Origin: Catenovulum sediminis
GTDB taxonomy: Bacteria > Pseudomonadota > Gammaproteobacteria > Enterobacterales > Alteromonadaceae
Strand: one strand, 5' to 3'
Assembly: GCF_040270295.1 (NCBI RefSeq)
Contig: NZ_JBELOE010000255.1
DNA length: 64,000 bases
Part shown: positions 1 to 8,734 of the stretch, piece by piece
How positions within the stretch are numbered: the stretch's first letter is position 1
Layout: each line of letters begins with the position of its first letter
The notes under the pieces: generated by a model
Database searches by the model: none
Told to the model about the DNA's origin: nothing
What the model saw: the letters and a program-made list of their open reading frames with translations, nothing else
Position numbers and translations under genes: made by a program

Positions 1-1
1 T

Positions 2-208
2 GATAAATCAAAAAGCGGCGATATTGTGTTTAAAAAATCAAAAAGCATCTTTTTTAAGAATCTGAAAATCAGAAGGATTTTTGATGCTGAAAACCAAACG
101 CTGTTATATGTTTCATACAGCACCAAAGAGACGCAAGGAAGTTACAAACATAGCATGTCGACAGTCCCCTTGTGGGGGACAGCAGCATATGAAACGATTC
201 AGAAGTGA
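2..208 (+). CDS. creA: CreA family protein, C-terminal fragment (cut by window start)
   Basis: The frame is open from the first bases of the window to a TGA, giving 68 residues of the end of a protein. The stretch GDIVFKKSKSIFFKNLKI, then the FDAENQTLLYVSYS and SMSTVPLWG segments, closely resembles the C-terminus of Escherichia coli CreA as I remember it (GEVVFKKRTSLVFKSLQVV, then YDAKRNALAYLAYS and NAISAVPV). CreA is a small, probably periplasmic protein of unknown biochemical function. The N-terminus and signal peptide lie outside the window, so the apparent GTG start at position 26 is not the real one. A repeat block begins about 12 bp after the stop. Confidence 0.8.
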   Translation, partial: DKSKSGDIVFKKSKSIFFKNLKIRRIFDAENQTLLYVSYSTKETQGSYKHSMSTVPLWGTAAYETIQK

Positions 209-219
209 TAGTGATGAGC

Positions 220-895
220 CGTGTAGGTCGGCCCTTTAGGGCGACGAGTTTTGAGATTCGAGCTTCGAGCCGCGAGCTTCGAGCCGTGTAGGTCGACCCT
301 TTAGGGCGACGATGTTTTGAGATTCGAGCTACAAGCCGTGTAGGTCGGCCCTTTAGGGCGACAAGTTTTGAGATTCGAGCTTCGAGCCGCGAGCTTCGAA
401 CCGTGTAGGTCGACCCTTTAGGGCGACGATGTTTAATTCGACATCGTGCATGATGCGAGATTTGTCGGACTAAAGTCCGACCTACATTATAGCTACAAGT
501 TTCAAGTTGAAAGCCGCGAGCTTCGAACCGTGTAGGTCGGCCCTTTAGGGCGACGATGTTTAATTCGACATCGTGCATGATGCGAGATTTGTCGGACTAA
601 AGTCCGACCTACATTTAAGCTACAAGTTTCAAGTTGAAAGCCGCGAGCTACAAGCCGTGTAGGTCGGCCCTTTAGGGCGACAAGTTTTGAGATTCGAGCC
701 GCGAGCTTCGAACCGTGTAGGTCGACCCTTTAGGGCGACAATTATTAATTAGACATCGTGCATGATGCGAGATCTGTCGGACTAAAGTCCGACCTACATT
801 GTCGGGCTAAAGCCGCGACCTACATTCCTACATTGCCGGGCTGAAGCCACGACCTACATTCCTACATTGTCGGGCTAAAGCCGCGACCTACATTT
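220..895. repeat. REP/BIME block 1 between creA and rapA (about 13 hairpins)
   Basis: No gene is visible in this convergent gap. It holds about 13 hairpins. Forward copies are GTAG followed by the class-1 stem (GTCGRCCCTTTAGGGCGAC). Inverted copies are class 4 (GTCGGACTAAAGTCCGAC then CTAC) and class 2 (GTCGGGCTAAAGCCGCGAC then CTAC). Between units lie heptamer runs of AGCTTCG, AGCCGCG and AGTTTCA. The spacer between forward and inverted hairpins is about 40 nt and contains ATCGTGCATGATGCGAGA. The block ends in three inverted class-2 copies in a row. Open frames across it (for example 69-578 on the minus strand) are translations of the repeat, not genes. Confidence 0.95.
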
Positions 896-927
896 CTTGC
901 AACTCGAAGCTTGTAACTGAAAGTCGA

Positions 928-3846
928 TCAATTATGGCTGACGACAATCAACCTAACGGCATCTAATTTTACACGGGCTTGTTTTAAATGCTCATGCAAT
1001 GCTGTTTTTTGCTGAATCAAAGATTCCAGCTCTATCGGTCGAATACTTGGGTTAACAGCTTTAAGTGCGGTTAATCGCTCAATTTCATCGCCTAATTCTT
1101 CGTCTACTTTAGCAATTGACTGAGCGATTAAATTATCCCGCTCAACATTAGCTTTAGTTTCAGCCTGCCCTATCAGTTCGTGAATCTGCGGTTGTAACGC
1201 AGTCGCTAACTGAGAAGCAACTTGCTTATTAACCGGTTTAAGCTGTTTGTTTAAACCATCAAACGTTACTTTTGCCGCTAAATCATTCCCCGCTTTATCT
1301 AATAAAATACGCACCGGTGTCGGCGGTAAAAAGCGACCGGGCTGCAATTGTTTTGGCGCACTGGTTTCAACCACAAAAATTAACTCAACCAAATAGGTGC
1401 CTTCTGGCAAAGCTTTGTTGTTTAAAATGCTAACCGCGTTATTGCCCATTTCGCCGGCGTTGATCATCTCAAAACAGCCTTGCACCATAGGGTGATCCCA
1501 ACTGATAAAACGCACATCTTCACGGGATAACGCTGTTTCGCGGTCAAAACTAATGGTCATGCCCTCATCCCCTAATTCAGGGAAATGCGGTTCAAGCATA
1601 TGTTCGGTTGGGTTTATCGCAATACACTGCTCACCCTTATCATCTTGCGAAACCCCATACACATCAAAAGTTTGAAGCATAAAAGCAACCAACTGAGTAT
1701 CATCATCCATCGCTTCAATATCTTCAGCGATGCGCTCGCCATCAAAACCTTTTGAATTTAACTCAAGTAAGATATCACGCCCTTCTTCTAACTGAAGATT
1801 GATTTGTTCAATTTCAGCTTTTGCGCGTTCAATTAAAGGCTTGATCTGGGTTTCATCAAATTGGTTACTGGCCAAAGCCGTTAATAAAGCATCGTTTTGT
1901 TGCTCGAATACTTTAACCCCAGCCGGACAGGTTTCTGCATAGGCATTAATCCCTTTGTGCTGCCAGTTAAACAAAGTTTCAGCGGCCGAGTCGGCAAAAT
2001 ACGGAATGTTAATTTGAATATCATTACGCTGACCAATACGGTCTAAACGACCAATTCGCTGTTCTAACAAATCTGGGTTAAGTGGGATATCGAATAAAAC
2101 AAGTTGACGGGCAAACTGAAAGTTACGACCTTCCGAACCAATTTCAGAACAGATCAACAACTGACATCCTTCATCCTGATCAGCAAACCAAGCGGCCGCT
2201 CGGTCACGTTCAACTATCGTCATACCTTCGTGAAAAACTGCAGCATTTAAACCAAATTTAACACGCACCGCTTGCTCAAGCGTCAACGCAGTAGAGGCCC
2301 GCGCACAAATAATTAAAAACTTGTCTTGTTTGTTTTCTTTAATTAACTCAGCTAACCAATCGATACGCGGATCAATTCGCCACCATTCAATATCGCCGCT
2401 AATTGCATTTTGATACAAAAACTCAGGCGTTAATAATGGCGCAACCGCTTTTGCTGAATAATCTTCCGGGTGGCGTTTTAACCACCAATCTGCTGCAGCC
2501 CGATATTCAGAAGGTAGTTCTAATTCAGTAGGCAATACACAACGTTTCGGAAAGCCTTTGACGGAAGCTCGCGTATTTCTGAACAACACACGGCCTGTGC
2601 CATGTCTGTCGATTAAACTGCGGATAATTTTATGCCTAGCCTGCTGCGCAACCGTTTTATCTGCATCATTGATTGACAACACAGAGGCTTCAAAACCTTC
2701 ACCCTGCTCTTGCTCGCCTAAAGACTTGAGTTTTTCTAAACCGTCGGCGTCAATTTTTTCATCACTGTTTAATAATTTAGCTAAATCAGCAACTGCTTTA
2801 TAACCCGCCTCTTCTTTAACAAAAGTCGCATAATCATAAAAACGCTCAGGATCTAACAAACGTAAGCGCGCAAAATGGCTTTGATGCCCCAACTGATCCG
2901 GCGTTGCTGTTAACAACAACAAACCTGCACAAATTTTAGCAAGCTTTTCCACCGCGCTATATTGTGGACTAACGGCCTCTTCGCTCCAGTCTAAGTGGTG
3001 CGCTTCGTCAACAACCACCAGATCCCAACTGGCCTGACAAGCTTGCTCTAAACGTTTATCCGATTCAGATAAAATGGTTAATGGCGCAATGATAAGCTGT
3101 TCTGTTTCAAAAGGATTTTCTTCTGACTCATCATATTCGCCACATCTTTCTTCATCAAAAATCGCGAACTTAAGATTAAAACGGCGCAGCATTTCAACAA
3201 GCCACTGATACTGCAAAGACTCAGGTAATAAAATCAGCACCCGAGATGCACGCCCAGTTAATAACTGCTGATGAATAATCATGCCAGCTTCAATGGTTTT
3301 ACCTAAACCCACTTCGTCAGATAGCAAAATACGGGGGGCCACCCGGCTACCCGCCTCTTTGGCAATGTGTAATTGGTGCGGAATTAACGCTGTACGCGCA
3401 CCGGCTAAACCAACGAGCGGATGGGTTTGATATTTATGCTGCATGCATCTAGCGTCGTAGCGTAATGTATACCAGTCATTTCTATCAATTTGCGCGGTGA
3501 ATAATCTGTCTTGTGGTTTATTAAATTTGATATGATGATTAATTCGGGTTTCTAATAACTGCGCTTTTTCACCATTATCCGAGCGCTCGCCTATGTAAAT
3601 ATTTAAACCATCTTCGGCCATAACCTGATGGACATTTAGCGTCCACCCTTCAGCACTTTCCACTGAATCTCCGGGGTTAAAACTGACTCGCGTTAAAGGT
3701 GCGCTGCCTGCTACGTATTCTCGTTGGTCGCCTGTGGCAGGAAATAACATTGAAATTCGACGGCCGTTGATGGCAACAATAGTACCTAAACCTAAATCAG
3801 ACTCTGAATCACTAATCCAGCGTTGTCCAAGTGCAAAATCACTCAT
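928..3846 (-). CDS. rapA: RNA polymerase-associated SWI2/SNF2 ATPase RapA
   Basis: RapA (HepA) is a Swi2/Snf2-family ATPase that binds RNA polymerase and helps recycle it after transcription. The 972 residues match the usual length (E. coli 968). An N-terminal Tudor-like region (about 1-110) precedes the helicase core. Walker A is DEVGLGKT at about 177-184, the DEAH box is at 280-283 (VVVDEAHHL), and motif III reads LLLLTATP. The C-terminal helicase lobe carries SEIGSEGRNFQFA and the arginine-rich motif VI QRIGRLDRIGQ. The ATG is preceded by AGAGGAG about 12 bp upstream. The gene stands alone between two repeat blocks. Motif content and length leave little doubt. Confidence 0.97.
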   Translation of the reverse strand: MSDFALGQRWISDSESDLGLGTIVAINGRRISMLFPATGDQREYVAGSAPLTRVSFNPGDSVESAEGWTLNVHQVMAEDGLNIYIGERSDNGEKAQLLETRINHHIKFNKPQDRLFTAQIDRNDWYTLRYDARCMQHKYQTHPLVGLAGARTALIPHQLHIAKEAGSRVAPRILLSDEVGLGKTIEAGMIIHQQLLTGRASRVLILLPESLQYQWLVEMLRRFNLKFAIFDEERCGEYDESEENPFETEQLIIAPLTILSESDKRLEQACQASWDLVVVDEAHHLDWSEEAVSPQYSAVEKLAKICAGLLLLTATPDQLGHQSHFARLRLLDPERFYDYATFVKEEAGYKAVADLAKLLNSDEKIDADGLEKLKSLGEQEQGEGFEASVLSINDADKTVAQQARHKIIRSLIDRHGTGRVLFRNTRASVKGFPKRCVLPTELELPSEYRAAADWWLKRHPEDYSAKAVAPLLTPEFLYQNAISGDIEWWRIDPRIDWLAELIKENKQDKFLIICARASTALTLEQAVRVKFGLNAAVFHEGMTIVERDRAAAWFADQDEGCQLLICSEIGSEGRNFQFARQLVLFDIPLNPDLLEQRIGRLDRIGQRNDIQINIPYFADSAAETLFNWQHKGINAYAETCPAGVKVFEQQNDALLTALASNQFDETQIKPLIERAKAEIEQINLQLEEGRDILLELNSKGFDGERIAEDIEAMDDDTQLVAFMLQTFDVYGVSQDDKGEQCIAINPTEHMLEPHFPELGDEGMTISFDRETALSREDVRFISWDHPMVQGCFEMINAGEMGNNAVSILNNKALPEGTYLVELIFVVETSAPKQLQPGRFLPPTPVRILLDKAGNDLAAKVTFDGLNKQLKPVNKQVASQLATALQPQIHELIGQAETKANVERDNLIAQSIAKVDEELGDEIERLTALKAVNPSIRPIELESLIQQKTALHEHLKQARVKLDAVRLIVVSHN

Positions 3847-3878
3847 GGTTGTTCATTACTCCTCTTTGAAGGCGGCGT

Positions 3879-3907
3879 ATATTACCCAAAGCGCTGGTTG
3901 CTTTCAC
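3879..3907 (-). promoter_or_regulatory. candidate sigma-70 promoter of rapA
   Basis: On the minus strand GTGAAA and TAATAT are separated by 17 bp, each matching four of six consensus bases. The -10 lies about 30 bp upstream of the rapA ATG. This is the best match in the roughly 110 bp of unique sequence between rapA and the next repeat block, but it is only moderate. Confidence 0.35.
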
Positions 3908-3959
3908 GGATAATTTCAAAGTATTGAAGATAAATGGTGAAGTTACAAGCTTCTAGCTG

Positions 3960-4735
3960 TAAGTTTCGAGCTGCGAGTTGTGTAGGTCGGCCCTTTAGGG
4001 CGACAATTATTAATTCGACATTGTGCATAATGCAAGATTTGTCGGGCTGAAGCCGCGACCTACATTTTAGCTACGAGCCGCGAGCTTCGAGCTTCGAGCT
4101 GTGTAGGTCGTTCCTTTAGGACGACAATTATTAATTCGACATCGTGCATAATGCGAGATTTGTCGGGCTGAAGCCGCGACCTACATTTAAGCTTCGAGCT
4201 TCGAGCTTCGAGCTGTGTAGGTCGTTCCTTTAGGGCGACAATTTGTAGGTCGGCCCTTTAGGGCGACAATTATTAATTCGACATCGTGCATAATGCAAGA
4301 TTTGTCGGGCTGAAGCCGCGACCTACATTTAAGCTTCGAGTTTCAAGCTTCGAGCTGTGTAGGTCGTTCCTTTAGGGCGACAATTATTAATTCGACATTG
4401 TGCACAATGTGAGATTTGTCGGGCTGAAGCCGCGACCTACATTTTAGCTGCAAGTTTCAAGTTTCAAGTTTCAAGTTTCAAGTTTCGAGCCGCGAGCTTC
4501 GAGCTGTGTAGGTCGGCCCTTTAGGGCGACAATTATTAATTCGACATTGTGCACAATGCGAGATTTGTCGGGCTGAAGCCGCGACATTGTTTAGCTCGAC
4601 ATTTGTGCGTTCTGCTTTGACGGACTAAAGTCCGACCTACATTGTCGGGCTGAAGCCGCGACCTACACTTCTTGCAACTTGCAACTTGCAACTTTTATCT
4701 TGCAACTCGTAGCTCGTAGCTCGTAGCTCGCATCT
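3960..4735. repeat. REP/BIME block 2 between rapA and phoH (about 13 hairpins)
   Basis: The divergent gap is filled by about five near-identical composite units. Each has a heptamer run (AGCTTCG repeated, ending AGCTGTG), a forward class-1 hairpin (variants with GTCGGCCC or GTCGTTCC in the 5' arm), a spacer AATTATTAATTCGACATYG then TGCATAATGCRAGAT, and an inverted class-2 hairpin ending CGACCTACA. Around 4455-4485 the heptamer has drifted to AGTTTCA, repeated five times. An inverted class-4 and an inverted class-2 copy follow. The right edge is heptamers in the opposite sense (CTCGTAG repeats). No gene is visible. Confidence 0.95.
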
Positions 4736-4761
4736 CAAAACACAAAACTTAAATAAAAAAC

Positions 4762-4790
4762 TTGCTCATTTTGCGTTTTCACCCGATAGT
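4762..4790 (+). promoter_or_regulatory. candidate sigma-70 promoter of phoH
   Basis: TTGCTC and GATAGT are separated by 17 bp. They lie in the short unique stretch between the repeat block and the phoH start, about 50 bp before the ATG. The match is partial (four of six at each hexamer), so the call is tentative. Confidence 0.3.
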
Positions 4791-4841
4791 AAAAATAAGC
4801 GTATAGGATAAACGCGATAATCTAACTATTCAGGGGGCCAG

Positions 4842-6230
4842 ATGACCGAGAAAATGACTAAGATTTATATACTCGACACCAACATCCTGCTACACGAACC
4901 ATTCGCTTTTTTGAACTTTCAAGAACACGACGTATTCATCCCAATGACGGTATTAGAAGAACTCGATGCCATCAAAGACCGTAAAAAAGACGTCAGTCGA
5001 GATGCACGAATTGCGATTCGGGCACTAGAAGATTCATTAAAAGATGCCACACCAGAGGAGATTGCCGACGGTGTCAGCATGAAGAGATATTCAACTGAAC
5101 ATGGCTCAACCGGAAAACTAGCCATTTACCCTGATCACCTGCTCACCCAAGACAGAGTCACTTTACCTGGCCCTGAAAATGACAACCGAATTATTAATGC
5201 AGCATTGCACCTGCAACAAGACAAAGCACCCAGAACCGTCATACTGGTTACCAAAGACATCAATATGCGCCTCAAAGCAAAAGGCGCTGGTATGGAACGC
5301 GTTGAAGACTATCGCACCGACCAATTAATTTCCGACATAAAATACTTAAGCACAGGCTATGCCGAAATAAAAGGTGATTTCTGGTCACAAATCACCAACT
5401 GCGAAAGTGAAACAGAAGGTAGAGATGCCATTCACACCGTTGAACGATCAGTGCTACCCAAAACCGTATTCATCAACCAATATATATTTGACGAAGCACA
5501 TTCATTTGCCGGTAAAGTTATAGAGCACAATGACGAAACGGTAAAACTTAAAGATCTCGGCTTCGACCGCATGATGGGCCGCCATGCTTGGGGCATTTCC
5601 CCCAAAAACTTTCATCAAGCGATGGCCATGGATGCACTGCTCGACACCCATATTGATTTAGTGTTACTAACCGGCCCAGCTGGAAGCGGTAAAACCTTAC
5701 TGGCTCTAGCCGCTGCGCTTGAAATGGTCGTTGAGCAAGGCATTTACGAAAAAATTATAGTCACCCGAAACACACCAGAAATTGCCGAATCTATTGGCTT
5801 TTTACCCGGTACAGAAGAAGAAAAGATGGCCCCTTGGTTGGGTGCGATTAATGACTCGCTGGATTTTTTACATCGCCATGATGAATGCCGCGAAAGTAGC
5901 ATGCGTTATATTATGGAAAAAGCCAACATACAGTTTAAATCAGTCAACTTTATGCGCGGGCGTAGTATTCAAAAGTCCATTGTGATTTTGGATGAATGCC
6001 AGAATATGACCTCTTCGCAACTCAAAACCATAATAACTCGGGCTGGTGAAGGTACTAAACTTATTTGCTGCGGCAACCTGGCGCAAATCGACAGCAATTA
6101 TTTATCACCATTAACTTCAGGTTTAACCTATATTGTCGAATGTTTTAAAGATTTTGAGGGGAGCGCCACGGTCCATATTGCAGGTGTGATGCGGTCAAGA
6201 TTAGCGTCATTTGCAGAGAAAAATTTGTAG
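4842..6230 (+). CDS. PhoH family protein: PIN domain fused to PhoH ATPase
   Basis: This 462-residue protein joins an N-terminal PIN-like nuclease domain to a PhoH P-loop ATPase. The PIN domain starts at IYILDTNILLHEP, with candidate acidic metal ligands D12, E40, D114 and D139. The ATPase has Walker A GPAGSGKT at 278-285 and Walker B VILDECQN with DE at 384-385, followed by a GNLAQID segment. Proteins of this fused type are thought to be RNA-unwinding or RNA-degrading enzymes; the substrate here is unknown. The first ATG follows AGGGGGCC; a second ATG four codons later (MTKIYILD) is also possible. The small phosphate-starvation PhoH lacks the PIN domain, so I leave out a symbol. Confidence 0.93.
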   Translation: MTEKMTKIYILDTNILLHEPFAFLNFQEHDVFIPMTVLEELDAIKDRKKDVSRDARIAIRALEDSLKDATPEEIADGVSMKRYSTEHGSTGKLAIYPDHLLTQDRVTLPGPENDNRIINAALHLQQDKAPRTVILVTKDINMRLKAKGAGMERVEDYRTDQLISDIKYLSTGYAEIKGDFWSQITNCESETEGRDAIHTVERSVLPKTVFINQYIFDEAHSFAGKVIEHNDETVKLKDLGFDRMMGRHAWGISPKNFHQAMAMDALLDTHIDLVLLTGPAGSGKTLLALAAALEMVVEQGIYEKIIVTRNTPEIAESIGFLPGTEEEKMAPWLGAINDSLDFLHRHDECRESSMRYIMEKANIQFKSVNFMRGRSIQKSIVILDECQNMTSSQLKTIITRAGEGTKLICCGNLAQIDSNYLSPLTSGLTYIVECFKDFEGSATVHIAGVMRSRLASFAEKNL

Positions 6231-6239
6231 TTTTATTAA

Positions 6240-6606
6240 GCTGCGAGTCACGAGCTGTGTAGGTCGTCCCTTTAGGGCGACGATTATTAATTCGGCAGTT
6301 GCGAATTATGCTTTGTCGGCGTAAACACCGACCTACATTGTCGGGCTAAAGCCGCGACCTACATTTTAGTTTTAAGCTGCGAGTCACGAGCTACGAGTTG
6401 CGAGCTGTGTAGGTCGTCCCTTTAAGGGCGACGAGTTTAATTCCGCAGTAGTGTATCCTTCATTGTTGGCCTAAAGACCAACCTACACTTTGTCGGCGTA
6501 AACACCGACCTACATTGTCGGGCTAAAGCCGCAACCTACATTTTAGTTTTAAGCTACGAGTCACGAGCTTCGAGCTGTGTAGGTCGTCCCTTTAGGGCGA
6601 CGATTA
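6240..6606. repeat. REP/BIME block 3 after phoH (about 8 hairpins)
   Basis: The convergent gap between phoH and the DUF1289 gene holds about three units. Forward hairpins are class 1 (GTCGTCCCTTTAGGGCGAC). Inverted hairpins are class 3 (GTCGGCGTAAACACCGAC), class 2, and one class-5-like copy (GTTGGCCTAAAGACCAAC). Heptamers include AGTCACG, AGCTACG and AGTTGCG. The spacer here is a distinct variant, TTCGGCARTTGCGAATT. The same spacer runs into the end of the DUF1289 reading frame. Confidence 0.94.
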
Positions 6607-6822
6607 TTAATTCGGCAATTGCGAATTTTTCTTTTTTATTTCTTCCATTCGCTTTTCTGCTGAAACAAGTACTTTACGTTTGTCATCATCCGACATAAAA
6701 ATCCAATCTGTTCTTTCGTCTCGTGTCCGTCCGCATCCTTCACAAACATTTTGATCATTCAACACACAGTAACCAATACAAGGATTTGCCACATGCTGAC
6801 CCCACAAATCTTTATCTGTCAC
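6607..6822 (-). CDS. DUF1289 family cysteine-motif protein
   Basis: A 71-residue protein with four conserved cysteines, NPCIGYC then VCEGCGRTRDE, and a WIFMSDDDKRKVL segment. This is the DUF1289 pattern; its function is unproven, and the cysteines suggest a metal or Fe-S site. Most relatives begin just before the first cysteine, as here. The last residues (NSQLPN) and the TAA are encoded by the spacer of the adjoining REP unit: the same TTCGGCARTTGCGAATT sequence occurs at about 6291 inside the repeat block. The original C-terminus has therefore probably been replaced by repeat sequence. No partner gene is adjacent on the same strand. Confidence 0.85.
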   Translation of the reverse strand: MTDKDLWGQHVANPCIGYCVLNDQNVCEGCGRTRDERTDWIFMSDDDKRKVLVSAEKRMEEIKKKNSQLPN

Positions 6823-6970
6823 AAAAAACTCCGCGAATCAATTTAGAAAAATGTAAGACAATACACTACACTATAAAGACATTTCCAGATTATACTAATC
6901 AAGTCAGCAAATTAAATGCAGGTTCCAGTGAAACTGACTGAGCTTTAAATAGAAATTAGGATTAAATAAT

Positions 6971-7291
6971 ATGGTCATCAACAAACCAGAAGCGCTAGAA
7001 CGTTTAGCAGGAAATGAACAACTTTTTGTGATGTTGGTTAAAAAATTTGCAAACCAATATGAAAACGCAGCCAGTGAACTTGAAACATTGCTCAAAGAAA
7101 ACAATCTTAAAGATGCGGCAGTAATGGCGCATTCAATTAAAGGTGCGGCCGGAAATTTGAGTATGAACAATCTTTACGAAGAAGCAAAAGTTCTAGAAGC
7201 AGAGCTCAGAAATGGCGAATATAAAGCAGAATCCTTTGCAAAGTTTTCTACCGCTTTAAACGATGTTATTCACGAATCAAAATCTTGGTAA
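6971..7291 (+). CDS. HPt domain phosphotransfer protein
   Basis: The 106 residues are essentially one histidine phosphotransfer domain. The motif AHSIKGAAGNL places the phospho-accepting histidine at H54, and the rest is a predicted four-helix bundle. AGGAT lies a few bases before the ATG. It is followed after 13 bp by a REC-GGDEF gene, so the two are probably co-transcribed and H54 may exchange phosphate with that receiver. No sensor kinase is encoded nearby, so the donor must be elsewhere. A TATACT about 75 bp upstream could be part of a promoter. Confidence 0.92.
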   Translation: MVINKPEALERLAGNEQLFVMLVKKFANQYENAASELETLLKENNLKDAAVMAHSIKGAAGNLSMNNLYEEAKVLEAELRNGEYKAESFAKFSTALNDVIHESKSW

Positions 7292-7304
7292 ATAAAACAA
7301 CTTA

Positions 7305-8231
7305 ATGACGAATGCAATTGATAATCAGCAAAGTGTACTCATTGTTGATGACCAAAATATTAACACATTGGTATTAGAAAATGCACTATCCCCCCTTTAC
7401 ACAGTCTATACTGCAAATGGTGGGCAAGCCGCTTTAAATATTTTACATTCTCAAACGTCTATCGACCTAGTCTTGCTAGATATTCAAATGCCCGATCTAG
7501 ATGGATATCAGGTACTACTAGACATCAGACAAAATGACGCAACAAAAAATATTCCAGTGATATTCATCTCTGCTAAAGATGCAGCAGAAGACGAAGCCAA
7601 AGGACTGGAGTTCGGGGCAATGGATTATATCACCAAGCCATTCAACATAACGGTTGTCAAAGCAAGAGTTAGAAACCAACTTTCGTTAAAAAAGAAATCA
7701 GATTTACTTGAAAAGCTCGCCAACATTGACGGTTTAACAGAAGTTCCGAACCGCAGACGTTATGATGAAAAATTAGATTTAGAATGGCGGCGTTGCGCAC
7801 GCTCTTCTAGCCCACTGTCAATGATAATGCTGGATATAGACGCCTTTAAACCGTTTAATGACAATTATGGACACAGTGCGGGTGACGAAATTCTAAAACA
7901 AGTTGCCTCAACACTCAGTAAAAAAATAAGAAGAAGTGGAGACGAAGCTTTTCGCTATGGCGGCGAAGAATTTGTAATTTTACTACCCGAAACCAGTTTT
8001 GAATCATCAATCCGAGTGGCAGAAATGATGCGTGAAGCAATCGAAGCATTAGACATACCGCACGAGTATAGCCCGGTAGAAAAACACATCACGGTCAGTC
8101 TAGGGGTATCTTCAATCGTCCCCGTTGCAACCATGTCCGCCAAGACATTACAAGAATTTACTGATCTACAGCTTTACAAAGCCAAAAATGCAGGACGAAA
8201 CCAAGTGCAAGGCGAACTCCTGCAAGTATAA
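7305..8231 (+). CDS. response regulator with diguanylate cyclase (REC-GGDEF)
   Basis: The N-terminal receiver domain (about 10-125) has the acidic pair D15/D16, phospho-acceptor D59 (LLDIQMPD) and K111 (YITKPF). The C-terminal GGDEF domain (about 140-305) starts at NIDGLTEVPNRR and has an intact GGEEF signature at 219-223. The product-inhibition site RSGD (210-213) lies five residues before it, as in feedback-inhibited cyclases. It should therefore make cyclic di-GMP from two GTP under phosphorylation control. With the HPt gene just upstream it forms the output end of a phosphorelay. The stop is 16 bp from the convergent argR stop. Confidence 0.95.
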   Translation: MTNAIDNQQSVLIVDDQNINTLVLENALSPLYTVYTANGGQAALNILHSQTSIDLVLLDIQMPDLDGYQVLLDIRQNDATKNIPVIFISAKDAAEDEAKGLEFGAMDYITKPFNITVVKARVRNQLSLKKKSDLLEKLANIDGLTEVPNRRRYDEKLDLEWRRCARSSSPLSMIMLDIDAFKPFNDNYGHSAGDEILKQVASTLSKKIRRSGDEAFRYGGEEFVILLPETSFESSIRVAEMMREAIEALDIPHEYSPVEKHITVSLGVSSIVPVATMSAKTLQEFTDLQLYKAKNAGRNQVQGELLQV

Positions 8232-8247
8232 ATTTATCTGAACTGAC

Positions 8248-8715
8248 TTAAACCGTATCGAAAAATATTTCGATATGCTCACATGTTTTGTCAATTTCAG
8301 ATGTATCCACCGGTGCAATAAAAATAGTGTCATCACCAGCAATCGTGCCTAAAACACCATGCGATTTATTTAATGAATCTAACATACGCGCAATTAACTG
8401 CGCTGCGCCAGGTGTGGTTCTGACTATAATCATTGCCTGATTATGACTTACATCTAAAACCAACTGTTTTAAAGGACTTTCAGCTGTCGGCAGCCCTAAC
8501 TCAGGCGGCAAACAATAAACCATCTCCTGCTTTGCGTTGCGCGTCCTTACAGCGCCAAAACGACTTAATAAGCGCGAGACCTTAGATTGGCTGATGCTAT
8601 CAAATCCCTCATCTTTCAACGCCTCGACAATATCAGCCTGAGATGAAAACGTCTGCTCGTTTAACAGCGTTTTAAAAACCTTTAATAACTTGTCTTGTTT
8701 ATCATTATTGTTCAA
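8248..8715 (-). CDS. argR: arginine repressor ArgR
   Basis: ArgR is a hexameric arginine-dependent repressor of arginine biosynthesis genes. The 155 residues match the family (E. coli 156). The N-terminal winged helix contains ISQSKVSRLLSRFGAVRTRN, and the C-terminal arginine-binding and oligomerisation domain has PGAAQLIARMLDS and GTIAGDDTIF. The start codon is TTG, with AGG seven bases upstream; no in-frame ATG gives the full helix-turn-helix region. The gene is tandem with ampE but separated from it by a repeat block, so the two are probably not one operon. I did not identify a convincing ARG box upstream. Confidence 0.96.
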   Translation of the reverse strand: MNNNDKQDKLLKVFKTLLNEQTFSSQADIVEALKDEGFDSISQSKVSRLLSRFGAVRTRNAKQEMVYCLPPELGLPTAESPLKQLVLDVSHNQAMIIVRTTPGAAQLIARMLDSLNKSHGVLGTIAGDDTIFIAPVDTSEIDKTCEHIEIFFDTV

Positions 8716-8734
8716 AAAAATACCTATGTTTTAG

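Noticed and set aside
69..578. Long minus-strand frame (169 codons) containing VALKGRPT and LEARISKL strings
   Set aside because: It lies wholly inside REP and heptamer repeats; the same strings recur wherever the repeats are read in this phase. There is no ribosome site and no non-repeat sequence.
220..895. Possible CRISPR array
   Set aside because: Repeats have both orientations, the spacers are themselves repeated between units, and there are no cas genes. The structure is REP/BIME.
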